A DNA stretch of 64,000 nt, from the NCBI RefSeq assembly GCF_003660445.1, contig NZ_QZVQ01000011.1, positions 24,609-88,608 of the forward strand, in the 5' to 3' direction. Positions 24,368 through 38,336 of the stretch are shown one piece after another. Under the pieces are notes generated by a model. It did no database searches, was not told where the DNA came from, and saw only the letters and a program-made list of their open reading frames with translations. Both the position numbers and the translations under genes were made by a program. How positions within the stretch are numbered: position 1 is the stretch's first letter; each line of letters begins with the position of its first letter. This DNA comes from Croceibacterium ferulae. Lineage in GTDB: Bacteria > Pseudomonadota > Alphaproteobacteria > Sphingomonadales > Sphingomonadaceae.

Positions 24368-25318
24368 GTGCACCAGCCGTCCAGGCACCTCGGCGTGTCG
24401 GCACTCGGCATTGACTTCGGTGGTACGAAGATCGAGGCCAATCTGCTCGACCCGGGCGGCGATGTGCTCTGGCGACAGCGGGTGCCAAATCCCGGCAGCT
24501 ATGACGCGGCGATCCAGGCCATCGCCGATCTGGTCGCGCAGGCCGATGGAGAGGCTGGTGCGCGCTGCACCGTGGGCATCGGTGCCCCCGGCTCCCCATC
24601 GCCACTGACGGGCATCATGCGCAATGCGAATTCGGTGTACCTGAATGGACGCGCCTTCGCCGCCGACCTGGAAAGCGTGCTGGGTCGGTCCATCCGGCTG
24701 GCCAACGATGCCGATTGCCTCGCCGTGTCGGAGGCGACGGATGGCGCGGCCGCCGGCGCGCGGTCGGTCTTCGCCATGGTGATCGGCACGGGCGTGGGCG
24801 GTGGGCTGGTGCTGGAGGGTGCCGGCATTGCCGGCGCGCATGGCATCGCCGGTGAAATCGGCCATGTCCCGCTGCCCGGTGCCGGCACGCTGGCGGAGGA
24901 AAGCGATCCGCCGCCATGCTGGTGCGGCCTTGCCGGCTGCTGCGAGACCTGGGTGTCGGGTACCGGCTTTGCCCGAGCCTTCGCCGCGCGCGCCGGCCGA
25001 TCGCTGGCCGCGCCTGCCATCATCGCCGCCGCGCGTGCCGGCGATGCGGAAGCCGCGGCGGAGCTCCACGCCTACACCGACCGGTTGGGTCGGGTGCTGG
25101 CGATGGTCGCCAACCTGTTCGACCCGGAGGTGATCGTGCTGGGCGGGGGCATGTCCAACGTCAGCGAACTGTACCCCGCGCTACCCGTGATCGTGCGCCA
25201 CCACACGTTTTCGGACCTGTGGGACGGGCGCATCGTGCCGGCCCGCTGGGGCGATGCCTCCGGCGTGCGTGGCGCGGCGCGGCTGTGGGCCGCCGGGGCG
25301 GCAGCCGCGCACGCCTGA
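24368..25318 (+). CDS. ROK family sugar kinase (fructokinase/GlcNAc kinase type)
   Basis: A cytoplasmic ATP-dependent hexose kinase. The phosphate-binding loop is LGIDFGGTKIEANLLD, and the second ATP motif is VIGTGVGGGLVLEG. The ROK zinc site is present as GEIGHVPLP with the Cys cluster CWCGLAGCCETWVSG near residue 184. The catalytic Asp lies in RLANDADCLA. I chose the GTG at 24368 because GGAGGGAGAGGAA precedes it. The frame itself is open 12 codons earlier. It could phosphorylate fructose, mannose or GlcNAc released by the neighbouring glycosidases. The sequence alone does not decide, and a PTS for GlcNAc is also encoded nearby. The convergent GH115 gene follows after 10 bp. Confidence 0.88.
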   Translation: MHQPSRHLGVSALGIDFGGTKIEANLLDPGGDVLWRQRVPNPGSYDAAIQAIADLVAQADGEAGARCTVGIGAPGSPSPLTGIMRNANSVYLNGRAFAADLESVLGRSIRLANDADCLAVSEATDGAAAGARSVFAMVIGTGVGGGLVLEGAGIAGAHGIAGEIGHVPLPGAGTLAEESDPPPCWCGLAGCCETWVSGTGFARAFAARAGRSLAAPAIIAAARAGDAEAAAELHAYTDRLGRVLAMVANLFDPEVIVLGGGMSNVSELYPALPVIVRHHTFSDLWDGRIVPARWGDASGVRGAARLWAAGAAAAHA

Positions 25319-25328
25319 TCCTGCGCGC

Positions 25329-28121
25329 CTATCGCGGCGCGACACGAGGCACGTAACGGGGGCGCGCCCGATCGAACGCGATCTCCACCCGATCCAGCAT
25401 GATGCCGGGATCGAGCGGCACGATATCGAGCGTGTGGTGCCCCGGCGCCAGGACCGGCAGCTGCCATTCGGCGACCGCGGTGTTGGTCAGCACGTTGCCG
25501 CGCCACACATCGCTGCGCCCGGTCGTGGCGAGATCGACGATCCGCGCTGCGCCCCCATCAATGGTGATCGCCAGCCGCTGGCTCACGTCCGGCCCCGACG
25601 GATGGGTCGGCAGCGCCACCACGCGCACGCCGGCGCCGGTGTCGGTGCGGGTGACGAAGCGATAGCTTACCGGGGTGCCGCCGCCGCTGCCATCCGCCGC
25701 GGCGGGAGCCAGTGCCTGGCTGGACCGCAGCACGCCGCCAGTGCTGCCCAGCCAGTCGATCATCTGCCAGTCGGTCCCTGCCTCGCCGCCGGTGGCGGGG
25801 ATCACGACGCGGCGTTCATGCTCGGCAATCTCGCCGGGTGCGGCGACCAGCGGGGGCGCGACGCGGGTATGGACCGGCACCTCAGCCCCGCCGCAGGCGA
25901 GCGTGAAGCTGCCGGCATCGCCCGCCCCGTCATAGCTGAGCGTCAACCGCTGTTCCCAGCCATTGCCATCATCCAGCATGCCGCCGCTGGCCGACAGCTT
26001 CAGCCCCGCGGGCAACTCGCCCGCTTGCCAGCCGGTCGCCTGCGACTGGCGGGAGAACAAGGTCAGCGTGCGGCTTTCCGCCTGCCCGCGCGTAAACAGC
26101 AGCGTGTTTTCGTCATTGATCCATTCGCCCCACAGCGCGGCGTCGCAGCCGGTCTGCGGGGAGGAGGACCATTGCGGCCACATCGGTTCGGCGAATACGG
26201 GCAGGGCGCGTGGCGCCGGGTCCATCATGCCGCGCCACTTGCCGCCGGCCAGCGCATTGTAGCGATCGGTATCCGCCACCAGTGCGTTGTGCGCCCGCCG
26301 CGCCGCCGCGACGTAGTGATTGGCGCTGGCGCGGTGCTGCCGGGCGTAAAGGCCGGCGAGGTCGAGCCGCAGGATGCGTTCGTTCAGCAGCGCGGCGGCG
26401 CGCACCGAGTACAGCACCAGTTCGAAATAGGCATCCTGCCGGTCGGGCGCGACCAGCCGGCCGGCCGCCTCCGCCCGCGCGACCAAGGCGGCATGGGCGG
26501 CCAGCCGTTCCTGCGCCTCCTCCCCGTCGCCATCAACATAGGCGGTGGGGTGGTTGGGCGTGACCCATTCGGTTTCGCCAAAGCCCATGAATTCGGGCCG
26601 CCGTTCCCACGCCAGGTCGTAGAAATCGGCCATGATCGCCGCCAGCTCCGGCGCGACCGCCTCGCCGAACTGTTCCGCCATGAACGACCGGAGGTGCTCG
26701 CGCGGGTCGCGGGCGAACAGATCCGCGTCGAAGGCGAGGTCGAGGAAGTATTGGGACAGATACTCGATCGGCTTGATGTCACCCGAATTGACGATCCACA
26801 TCCGCCGCGCGCCATTATCCCACGCACGGCCCATCTGCTCGCGGATCAGCGACGGATGCGTGGTGCCCAACCACAGGTAATCGTGCGGCCGGCCCCAGTA
26901 TGACAGGTGGTAATAGATGCCCATGCCGCCAGACCGTGCGCGTTCCTGCGGGCTGCCCAGCCGGCGGAGATAGCCGTAATTGTCGTCCGTCCACATCAGC
27001 GTGATGTCGTCAGGCACCGCCAGACCGGCATCATACGCCTCCTGCAATTCGTGATAGGCGACATAGACCTGCGGGATGCGATCCAGCGGGGTCGCCAGGG
27101 CATCGGCCAGGATCTGCTGCTGCAAGCCGAATACCCGTTGCAGGATCGCGCTGCGCTCCGCCGTGGAGGTAACGCCCTGCATCGGCCCGTCATGCAGGCC
27201 GCGCAGGCCCATGGTGAAGATCGCCTCCGCCCCGCCGACCTCGCCGACGCGTTCACGCCAGTAATCGGCGATCGCCCGTGGCTGGCGGGTGAAGTCGAAC
27301 GGCCCGCGCTCCGCTTCGTCCCATTCGCGCAGATTGTTGCGCATCATCGGTTCGGCATGGCTGGTGCCGATCACGATGCCGTATTGCTCCGCCAGCGGCA
27401 TGTTCCGCGCATCGGCGAAGAACTGCTTCGAGACGGCATGCATCGCCGGCCACAGCGTGTTCGCCTTCAGTCGCCACATCAGCTGGAACACGCGGGCATA
27501 GGTGTTCGGGCCAATATTGCCGACATCCGGATCCTGTGTCGCGGCGGCCCAGGGCAGCAGGCCCCAATCCTCGTCATTCAGGAAGATGCCGCGATATTGC
27601 ACGTCTGGCGCATCGGACAGGATCGGCGCGCCATCCACCGCGACCGTATCCTGCAGCCGTGGCTGCACATCCGCCCACCAGATCCATGGCGAGATGCCGA
27701 GCCCGCGGGACAGATCGACCGCGCCATACACCGCGCCGCGCCGGTCTGACCCGGCGATCACCAGCATTCGCCGCCCGTCGGCCGCCACTTCGCCCCGGAC
27801 ATAACGCTCCCACCCGCCGGCGAGCGGCGACAGGTCCAGTCCGGCGCCCGCCCCGGCAGCGGCGGCGATCAGCGGCGCGTCGTGCCGGCCGATCAGCACG
27901 CAGCGGACCGCGCAATCCGCCAGTGCCGCCGAGACCGCCGGGCGCGTGCCGGTCAGAGCGGCGAGATCGTCGGCCAGCATCTCCGCCGCCAGGCGCATCG
28001 TGCCCTTCGATCCTGTATCGTCGTAGATGATCGCGGCATCGTCCAGTGCGAAGGATTGCGCCGACGCAGGCGCCGACGCGGCGCATAGCAGGACCGCAAG
28101 GATGGCATGGCGGGCACGCAT
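25329..28121 (-). CDS. GH115 alpha-glucuronidase, secreted
   Basis: A 930-aa enzyme that removes 4-O-methyl- or unmodified glucuronic acid from xylan or arabinogalactan side chains. A cleavable signal peptide (AILAVLLCAASAPASAQS) is followed by an N-terminal GH20-like domain. The GH115 barrel carries signature stretches YRGIFLNDEDWGLLPWA, NTLWPAMHAVSKQFF, GTSHAEPMMRNN and LMWTDDNYGYLRRLG. The C-terminal beta-domain ends VPRVAPR. It is divergent from the GH92 gene with a 107-bp AT-rich gap that must hold both promoters. Glucuronate released here would feed the UxuA step encoded at 38337. Confidence 0.93.
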   Translation of the reverse strand: MRARHAILAVLLCAASAPASAQSFALDDAAIIYDDTGSKGTMRLAAEMLADDLAALTGTRPAVSAALADCAVRCVLIGRHDAPLIAAAAGAGAGLDLSPLAGGWERYVRGEVAADGRRMLVIAGSDRRGAVYGAVDLSRGLGISPWIWWADVQPRLQDTVAVDGAPILSDAPDVQYRGIFLNDEDWGLLPWAAATQDPDVGNIGPNTYARVFQLMWRLKANTLWPAMHAVSKQFFADARNMPLAEQYGIVIGTSHAEPMMRNNLREWDEAERGPFDFTRQPRAIADYWRERVGEVGGAEAIFTMGLRGLHDGPMQGVTSTAERSAILQRVFGLQQQILADALATPLDRIPQVYVAYHELQEAYDAGLAVPDDITLMWTDDNYGYLRRLGSPQERARSGGMGIYYHLSYWGRPHDYLWLGTTHPSLIREQMGRAWDNGARRMWIVNSGDIKPIEYLSQYFLDLAFDADLFARDPREHLRSFMAEQFGEAVAPELAAIMADFYDLAWERRPEFMGFGETEWVTPNHPTAYVDGDGEEAQERLAAHAALVARAEAAGRLVAPDRQDAYFELVLYSVRAAALLNERILRLDLAGLYARQHRASANHYVAAARRAHNALVADTDRYNALAGGKWRGMMDPAPRALPVFAEPMWPQWSSSPQTGCDAALWGEWINDENTLLFTRGQAESRTLTLFSRQSQATGWQAGELPAGLKLSASGGMLDDGNGWEQRLTLSYDGAGDAGSFTLACGGAEVPVHTRVAPPLVAAPGEIAEHERRVVIPATGGEAGTDWQMIDWLGSTGGVLRSSQALAPAAADGSGGGTPVSYRFVTRTDTGAGVRVVALPTHPSGPDVSQRLAITIDGGAARIVDLATTGRSDVWRGNVLTNTAVAEWQLPVLAPGHHTLDIVPLDPGIMLDRVEIAFDRARPRYVPRVAPR

Positions 28122-28228
28122 TCGACTCTCCGGAAATGAGTTTCACAAATGAATTTATTTTCTCTGCCTTATCAGCCATAGCGGTCGAGGTCGAGCACAA
28201 CGCCGACGGGTTCAGGAGAGGAACACAG

Positions 28229-30457
28229 ATGTTACGGACCGTCATCGGGCTGACCTGCACCGCGGCGATCGCCCTTGCCCTGCCCGCTTCGGCGCAGGAG
28301 CCCACGGCCGGCGCGCCGGCGGGCTTGCACCTCCTGGTCGATCCGCGCGTGGGACTGGGCAACGACAATGAAGGCGACACGGTACCCGGTCCGGCGCTGC
28401 CCGCCGGTTCCATCCACCCCAGCCCGCAAACGCTGACCGGCAACAATGCCGGATATGAACCGGGTGCGCCGATCAGCGGCTTTGCCCAACTGCACACGCA
28501 GGGCTCGGGCGGACGCACGACCTATGGCACCTTCCTGATCTCTCCACAGACGGGCGAGCCGCTGCTGGCCGAGGCGGAGCACCTGTCGCCCGCCACCGAC
28601 GAGGTGATGGGGCCGGCGAATTATGGCGTGACGCTGAGCCGGTGGAACATCCGGGCGGAGGTGACGCCCGCCGCCCACGCCGCGCTATACCGCTTCACCT
28701 ATCCCGATGATGGGCAGCCCGCCACGATGGTGTTCGACATCACCCGCAAGATCCGCGGCGAGCTGGCAAGCGCAGGGGCGGAGGTGCAGCTGGACCCGAA
28801 GCGCGGCCGGCTGGTGGCGCGGGTGCGCGCGCGATCGTACTGGAACCCGGCGGAAACCGACATCTGGCTGGTCGCGCAGCTCGATCGCAAGCCGACCCGC
28901 TGGGGCGTCGCCGCCGGGCAGCAGAGCACGACGGCGGCTGCTGGCGAGGTGCCGGGCGACACGCCGCTGGTCGCCTGGTGGCAGTTCGATGCCGACGCGG
29001 ACGAGCCCGTGCTGCTGAAGGTGGCGGTGTCCTTCACCAGCGCAGACCGCGCGGCAGAACTGCTGGAACAGGACATCCCCGGCTGGGACTTCGAACAGGT
29101 GGCGACAAAGGCCGGCGCCGCTTGGGACCGAGAACTGGGCCGCATCACCATCGACGGGGTGGACCGGGCCGAACAGCGGCGGTTCTACACCGCGATGTTC
29201 CATGCCGCGATCCAGCCGCGCGACCGCACGCTGGACCAGCCCGCCGTCCGCCGGGACGAACCGTACTGGGACGATTACTACACCTTGTGGGACACCTACC
29301 GCACCGGGTTCCCGCTGATGTCGCTGATCCGCCCGTCGGCCTACGCAGCCAATGTCGCCTCCATGGTGCGGACCTTCGAGCGCTACGGCGCGGCGCACAC
29401 CGCCTTCATCGCGGGACGCAACTACCATGTGGGACAGGGCGGGGACGAGGTCGACAACGTGCTGGGCGAGGCGCTGATCCGCGGCGTGCCCGGGATCGAC
29501 TGGCAGGCGGCGGTGCCCGTGGCGCTGCACAATGCGTTCGAGGAGCGCCGCCCGCGCTATCTGGTGGACGGGTATTTCGCCGTGGGCGACCGCAGCCCGG
29601 AGCCGGACAACCAACGGGCGAAGTCCGGCTCGTCCACCGTCGCCTTCGCGCTCAACGATTTCTACGCCAGCCGGCTGGCCCTGGCGCGCGGGCGGCTGGA
29701 TGATGCGGCGGCGCTGATCAACCGGTCGACCAGCTGGCGCAAGGTGTGGAATCCCGCCGCCACCAGCGACGGGTACAGCGGTTTCATCCTGCCGCGCCAT
29801 GCCGATGGGACATTCCAAGACATCGATCCCAAGCTGGGATGGGATGGAGTGACGTATGACAATGTCGGTTTCTACGAAGGCACGGCATGGGTCTATTCCT
29901 ACGCCATGCTGCACGACCTGTCCGGCATGGTCGACGCGATGGGCGGGCGGGCCAGGTTCGTGCAGCGGCTGCGCCATGCGCTGGACAGCGGCCTGATCGA
30001 CATCACCAATGAGCCGTCGTTCGCCACGCCATGGCTGTTCAGCGATGTCGGGCGGCCGGATCTGACGAGTTACTGGGCTGACCGGGTGTTCCAGCGTTTT
30101 ACCGCCAACGCCTATCCCGGGGATGAAGACAATGGGGCGATGAGCTCGCACTACATCTTCAACCGGATAGGCCTGTTCCCGAAACAGACCACCGACCTGT
30201 ATTACCTGCACGCGCCACACCAGCCGCAAAGCGTGATCCGGCTGGAGAACGGGCGCAGCTTCACCATCAATGCGGCCAACTGGGCACCTGGCCGGATCTA
30301 CATCACCTCGGCCAGCCTGAACGGCACACCGCTGACTGCTCCTTTCGTTAGCCAGGGGGACATCATGGCAGGAGGTACGCTGGATCTCTCCCTGTCGGAC
30401 CAGCCCACGACCTGGTTGCGCGACCCGGCGGCTGCCGGGGAGCCACAGCGCCCCTGA
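28229..30457 (+). CDS. GH92 alpha-mannosidase, secreted
   Basis: A calcium-dependent exo-alpha-mannosidase family enzyme (742 aa), normally acting on alpha-mannosyl links of glycans. I chose the ATG at 28229 because AGGAG precedes it and a signal peptide follows (LRTVIGLTCTAAIALALPASAQ). GH92 features include the N-terminal beta-sandwich (VDPRVGLGNDNEGDTVPGPALP), the (alpha/alpha)6 segment YWDDYYTLWDTYRTGFPLM, and the C-terminal catalytic signature YPGDEDNGAMSSHYIFNRIG, which varies slightly from the usual GNDDxGxMS. Divergent from the GH115 gene. The sub-specificity (1,2; 1,3; 1,6; phosphomannosyl) is not readable. Confidence 0.92.
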   Translation: MLRTVIGLTCTAAIALALPASAQEPTAGAPAGLHLLVDPRVGLGNDNEGDTVPGPALPAGSIHPSPQTLTGNNAGYEPGAPISGFAQLHTQGSGGRTTYGTFLISPQTGEPLLAEAEHLSPATDEVMGPANYGVTLSRWNIRAEVTPAAHAALYRFTYPDDGQPATMVFDITRKIRGELASAGAEVQLDPKRGRLVARVRARSYWNPAETDIWLVAQLDRKPTRWGVAAGQQSTTAAAGEVPGDTPLVAWWQFDADADEPVLLKVAVSFTSADRAAELLEQDIPGWDFEQVATKAGAAWDRELGRITIDGVDRAEQRRFYTAMFHAAIQPRDRTLDQPAVRRDEPYWDDYYTLWDTYRTGFPLMSLIRPSAYAANVASMVRTFERYGAAHTAFIAGRNYHVGQGGDEVDNVLGEALIRGVPGIDWQAAVPVALHNAFEERRPRYLVDGYFAVGDRSPEPDNQRAKSGSSTVAFALNDFYASRLALARGRLDDAAALINRSTSWRKVWNPAATSDGYSGFILPRHADGTFQDIDPKLGWDGVTYDNVGFYEGTAWVYSYAMLHDLSGMVDAMGGRARFVQRLRHALDSGLIDITNEPSFATPWLFSDVGRPDLTSYWADRVFQRFTANAYPGDEDNGAMSSHYIFNRIGLFPKQTTDLYYLHAPHQPQSVIRLENGRSFTINAANWAPGRIYITSASLNGTPLTAPFVSQGDIMAGGTLDLSLSDQPTTWLRDPAAAGEPQRP

Positions 30458-30530
30458 TGTAGCGTGAGGGCGGCTGGCCGCCCTCGCCACAGACCTGTTT
30501 CAAGATGAGGCGGAAGGCGCGCTCGCCTGA

Positions 30531-30559
30531 TTGACAAAGCTCTGTGGCGAATTCATACT
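30531..30559 (+). promoter_or_regulatory. Sigma-70-like promoter for the first TonB-dependent receptor operon
   Basis: A TTGACA -35 hexamer and CATACT -10 hexamer are separated by 17 bp, placed 64 bp upstream of the receptor start. An AT-rich, partly symmetric stretch (TTCGATTAATTAGAA) just downstream could bind a regulator. Prediction by consensus only. Confidence 0.55.
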
Positions 30560-30622
30560 TCGATTAATTAGAAGAATTAGGTTCAGCCCGTCAGCGGCGA
30601 ATCGTAGGGGAGAAGGTCAATC

Positions 30623-33616
30623 ATGAGCACCGCCATCCGCGTGGATTATCTGCGTCGCGCCCTGCTGGGCGTATCGCTGCTTGTCAGCGTTCCCGCCCTT
30701 GCACAGGGCATTCCGCCGGGCGATCAGCCCGACCCGACGGTGCCGACCCCGGCCAACCCTGACCAGACAGACGCCGCCGACCCTGCCGCGAACCAGACGC
30801 TGCCCGCCGCCGAGGCCGGAAGCGGCGAGATCCTGGTGACGGGTTTTCGCCAGAGCTACGCCAATGCGATCGCCAACAAGCGCAATCAGGTCGCCATCAC
30901 CGATGGCATCTCCAGCGATGGTCTCGGCCGCTTCCCGGACCTGAACGTGGGCGAGGCGCTGCAGCGCGTGCCGGGCGTGCAGATCAACCGCGAGGCGGAA
31001 GGGCGCAATGCAACCATCAACCTGCGCGGCCTGCCAGGCGAATATGCCCGCCTGACGCTGAACGGCGTCGCCTTCGCGGAGCCGATCCTGAACGAGGCGG
31101 CCCCGCTGGGTGCATTCAATTCCGATATCTTCAGCGGCATCATCGTCAACAAGAGCCCGCTGGCCGATGCGCAATCGGGCGGTCTCAGCGGCAATGTCGA
31201 CCTGCAAATTGCCCCGGCGCTGGGCCGCAAGGATGGCGGGTCGCTGAAGTTCGCCTATGAATACAATTCGCTGGGCGAGAAGTTCTCTCCCGCGGCGACC
31301 GCCAGCTACAATTACCACCTGTCCGACAGCTTCGCAGTGTTCGGCGTGGTAGCGTACAAGCGGGAGAATTTCCGTCGCGATTCGCTGCTGTTCAACGGGT
31401 ACCTGCCGTTCAGCCCGGCACAGGCGCAGGCGGGCGCGGCGGTACTGGCCCCCTATTACGCCCAGTCGGCGGACTGCCCGTCCTGCACGGGCGCCACGAC
31501 CACCCAGGGCGCGCTGTACAATTCGCAGGTCCGCCAGTACTCCCGCCTGAACGAAGGCAACCTGTTCAGCGGCGCGGCAGGCGCGGAATACGAGATCAGC
31601 GACGAGGCGAAGATCGGCGTCACCGGTTTCCTGACCGATCGCAACCTGCCCAAGACGCGGCAGTACCTGCTGATCGCCTCCAACAACACCTTCTCCAGTT
31701 TCACCAACCTCGGCAGCCCGGTCGCGCTGGACGACGGTCGCTATGTCGTGGAGGAGATCGGTTTCTCCAACGCCGACGTGGTGTCGTCCAGCCGCGACAA
31801 TGCCCAGCACCAGAAGGCGTGGGGCATCAACGGCAATGCCACTTGGGAGAACGACGACTGGCGGGCCAGCATGATCGGCACCGTATCCCGGGCGGCGAAT
31901 GAATCCGTGGAGATCGGCCTCGATTTCGAGACGCTGCCGCTCGCCAACGGCAATGGCGTGACCGGGACGATCAACACCGGCGGCGGCGAACTGGACGACT
32001 TCGCCTTCACCCTGCAGCCCGACCCCGCCGTGACAACACGTGGCATCCCCAACGGGTACTGGGGCGGGCTGGGGCTATCACAGGCATGGCTGGACCAGCC
32101 GACGCTGGCCGCCAGCAGCAACCGCTTCAACTTCCAGGGCACGCAGTCCTACGCGGAGAACGAGCTGTATGCGAACCAGATCGACCTGGAGCGCAAGCTG
32201 GATGGCTTCATCAGCGGCTTGCAGGTCGGGGCACGGTTCGAAAGCAACACCTTCACCTCGCGCGGGTATCGCATCAACGCCTATGGCCTGCCGGTGGAGA
32301 ACATCGAGGAATCGATGCTGGTCACCAGCCCCACGGCGGACGATTTCCTGGGAAACAATGGCTCACCCACGCTGAACTGGCAGGTCCTGGACCTCGATCG
32401 CATCCTGTCCGCGCTGCAGCCGGTGGAAGTCTATCCAGGGGCGGAGCTGGCCCCGGTCGGCTACAACATCAATTACAATGACAATTCGTTCCAGCTGTAC
32501 AATTTCAGCAATCGCAACGATGTGATCTCGGCTTATGGCCAGGTGAAGCTCGACTTCGAAGTGGGTGGCATCGGCATTCGCGGGAATGTCGGCCTGCGTT
32601 ACGAGCATACCGACAACACGATCGAGGCGCTGGACCGCGTGCGCCAGAGCACGGCGCTCGGCTCACCCGCCGACTTCGCGGTGAACACGTTCGACAACAG
32701 CTACAGCAAGTGGCTGCCATCCGCGATCGCCATTGTCGACCTGGCGGATGACCTGGTGGTGCGCGCCGCCGCATATCGCACCTATGTCCGGCCCCAACCG
32801 CGTCAGTTCTCCCCCATCACGGTGGTCGGCGCGCCCAACAATGGCGTGATCTCCCTCGCCCTCGGCAACCCGGAACTGGAGCCTTATAACTCGACCTCGC
32901 TCGACTTGTCGATCGAGTGGTACAACCGGCCTAACAGCCTGATCTCGCTCGCCGCGTTCCAGAAGCGGATCACCGGTCTGATCGCCACCGTCAATGACCC
33001 AACCGTGCTGTGCCCGTCCGACGGATCCGCCTATGGCCTGGGCACGCTGACAGTCGTGGGTGACCAGTGCCAGAGCAGCCTGACTTACGAGTCAGGCGGC
33101 GTCACCTTGCCCTTCCTCGTCGCAGCCACCGGTTTCGTGAACCAGAACGAGCCGATCACGGTGCGCGGGATCGAGGCGAACATCCAGCAATCGTTCGACT
33201 TCCTGCCCGGCGCGCTCAGCAATCTGGGTGGCGGCGCGAACTATGCCTTCACCGACATCAGCGGCCGCACCGCCACAGGGGCGGAGGCGACGCTGCCGGG
33301 TGTGTCGAAGCACAATGTCAACGTGATTGCCTATTACGAGACGCCGGTGTTCGGCATCCGCGCGGTGTACAACCTGCGCAGTTCGTATGACCTTGCCAGC
33401 GCCGGCACCTTCACCGGCGCTGCGCGTCAGGTGCGCGCGCGCGGGCAGCTCGACATGTCCGGCTCGGTCAATCTGACCGACAGCATCTCGCTGTCGGTGG
33501 ATGCCTTCAACCTGACCAACGCGGTGCGGTACGAATACGAAAACCAGGTCGAACTGCCCCGGCGGTACGATTTCGACGGACGCACCTTCACCGCGACGGT
33601 CCGGGCGATCTTCTAG
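30623..33616 (+). CDS. TonB-dependent receptor (carbohydrate-type), locus 1
   Basis: Outer-membrane transporter of 997 aa that takes up oligosaccharides with energy from TonB. A signal peptide (LLGVSLLVSVPALAQG) is followed by a Pro/Asp-rich linker and the plug (GEILVTGFRQSYANAIANK, then EALQRVPGVQINREAEGRN and INLRGLPGEYARLTLNG). The 22-strand barrel ends with the aromatic terminal strand TFTATVRAIF. GAGAAGG lies upstream of the ATG. It heads an operon with GH43, GH2 and UxuA downstream. Membership in the large sugar-linked sphingomonad/Caulobacter receptor group is inferred from the plug sequence and context. Confidence 0.93.
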   Translation: MSTAIRVDYLRRALLGVSLLVSVPALAQGIPPGDQPDPTVPTPANPDQTDAADPAANQTLPAAEAGSGEILVTGFRQSYANAIANKRNQVAITDGISSDGLGRFPDLNVGEALQRVPGVQINREAEGRNATINLRGLPGEYARLTLNGVAFAEPILNEAAPLGAFNSDIFSGIIVNKSPLADAQSGGLSGNVDLQIAPALGRKDGGSLKFAYEYNSLGEKFSPAATASYNYHLSDSFAVFGVVAYKRENFRRDSLLFNGYLPFSPAQAQAGAAVLAPYYAQSADCPSCTGATTTQGALYNSQVRQYSRLNEGNLFSGAAGAEYEISDEAKIGVTGFLTDRNLPKTRQYLLIASNNTFSSFTNLGSPVALDDGRYVVEEIGFSNADVVSSSRDNAQHQKAWGINGNATWENDDWRASMIGTVSRAANESVEIGLDFETLPLANGNGVTGTINTGGGELDDFAFTLQPDPAVTTRGIPNGYWGGLGLSQAWLDQPTLAASSNRFNFQGTQSYAENELYANQIDLERKLDGFISGLQVGARFESNTFTSRGYRINAYGLPVENIEESMLVTSPTADDFLGNNGSPTLNWQVLDLDRILSALQPVEVYPGAELAPVGYNINYNDNSFQLYNFSNRNDVISAYGQVKLDFEVGGIGIRGNVGLRYEHTDNTIEALDRVRQSTALGSPADFAVNTFDNSYSKWLPSAIAIVDLADDLVVRAAAYRTYVRPQPRQFSPITVVGAPNNGVISLALGNPELEPYNSTSLDLSIEWYNRPNSLISLAAFQKRITGLIATVNDPTVLCPSDGSAYGLGTLTVVGDQCQSSLTYESGGVTLPFLVAATGFVNQNEPITVRGIEANIQQSFDFLPGALSNLGGGANYAFTDISGRTATGAEATLPGVSKHNVNVIAYYETPVFGIRAVYNLRSSYDLASAGTFTGAARQVRARGQLDMSGSVNLTDSISLSVDAFNLTNAVRYEYENQVELPRRYDFDGRTFTATVRAIF

Positions 33617-33737
33617 CCCGGCGGCGCCCCTCACACAGTCGCCAGCAGGCGTGCAGGGCACGGCACCCGGTCACCGTCGCCCTGCACGCTGGCCATTTCG
33701 CGTCGGATCTGACAGCGCACAGGAAAGGGAGCCATCG

Positions 33738-38290
<4,553 letters not shown>

Positions 38291-38336
38291 GCCGCCAGGC
38301 CGGCCGCGGAACACCCGCCATTGCGCAATGGGAACG

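Noticed and set aside
25254..26903. 549-codon open frame antisense to the GH115 gene
   Set aside because: It mirrors a strongly supported GH115 coding sequence. Long antisense frames are expected in high-GC DNA, and its His/Arg/Gly-rich translation has no family features.
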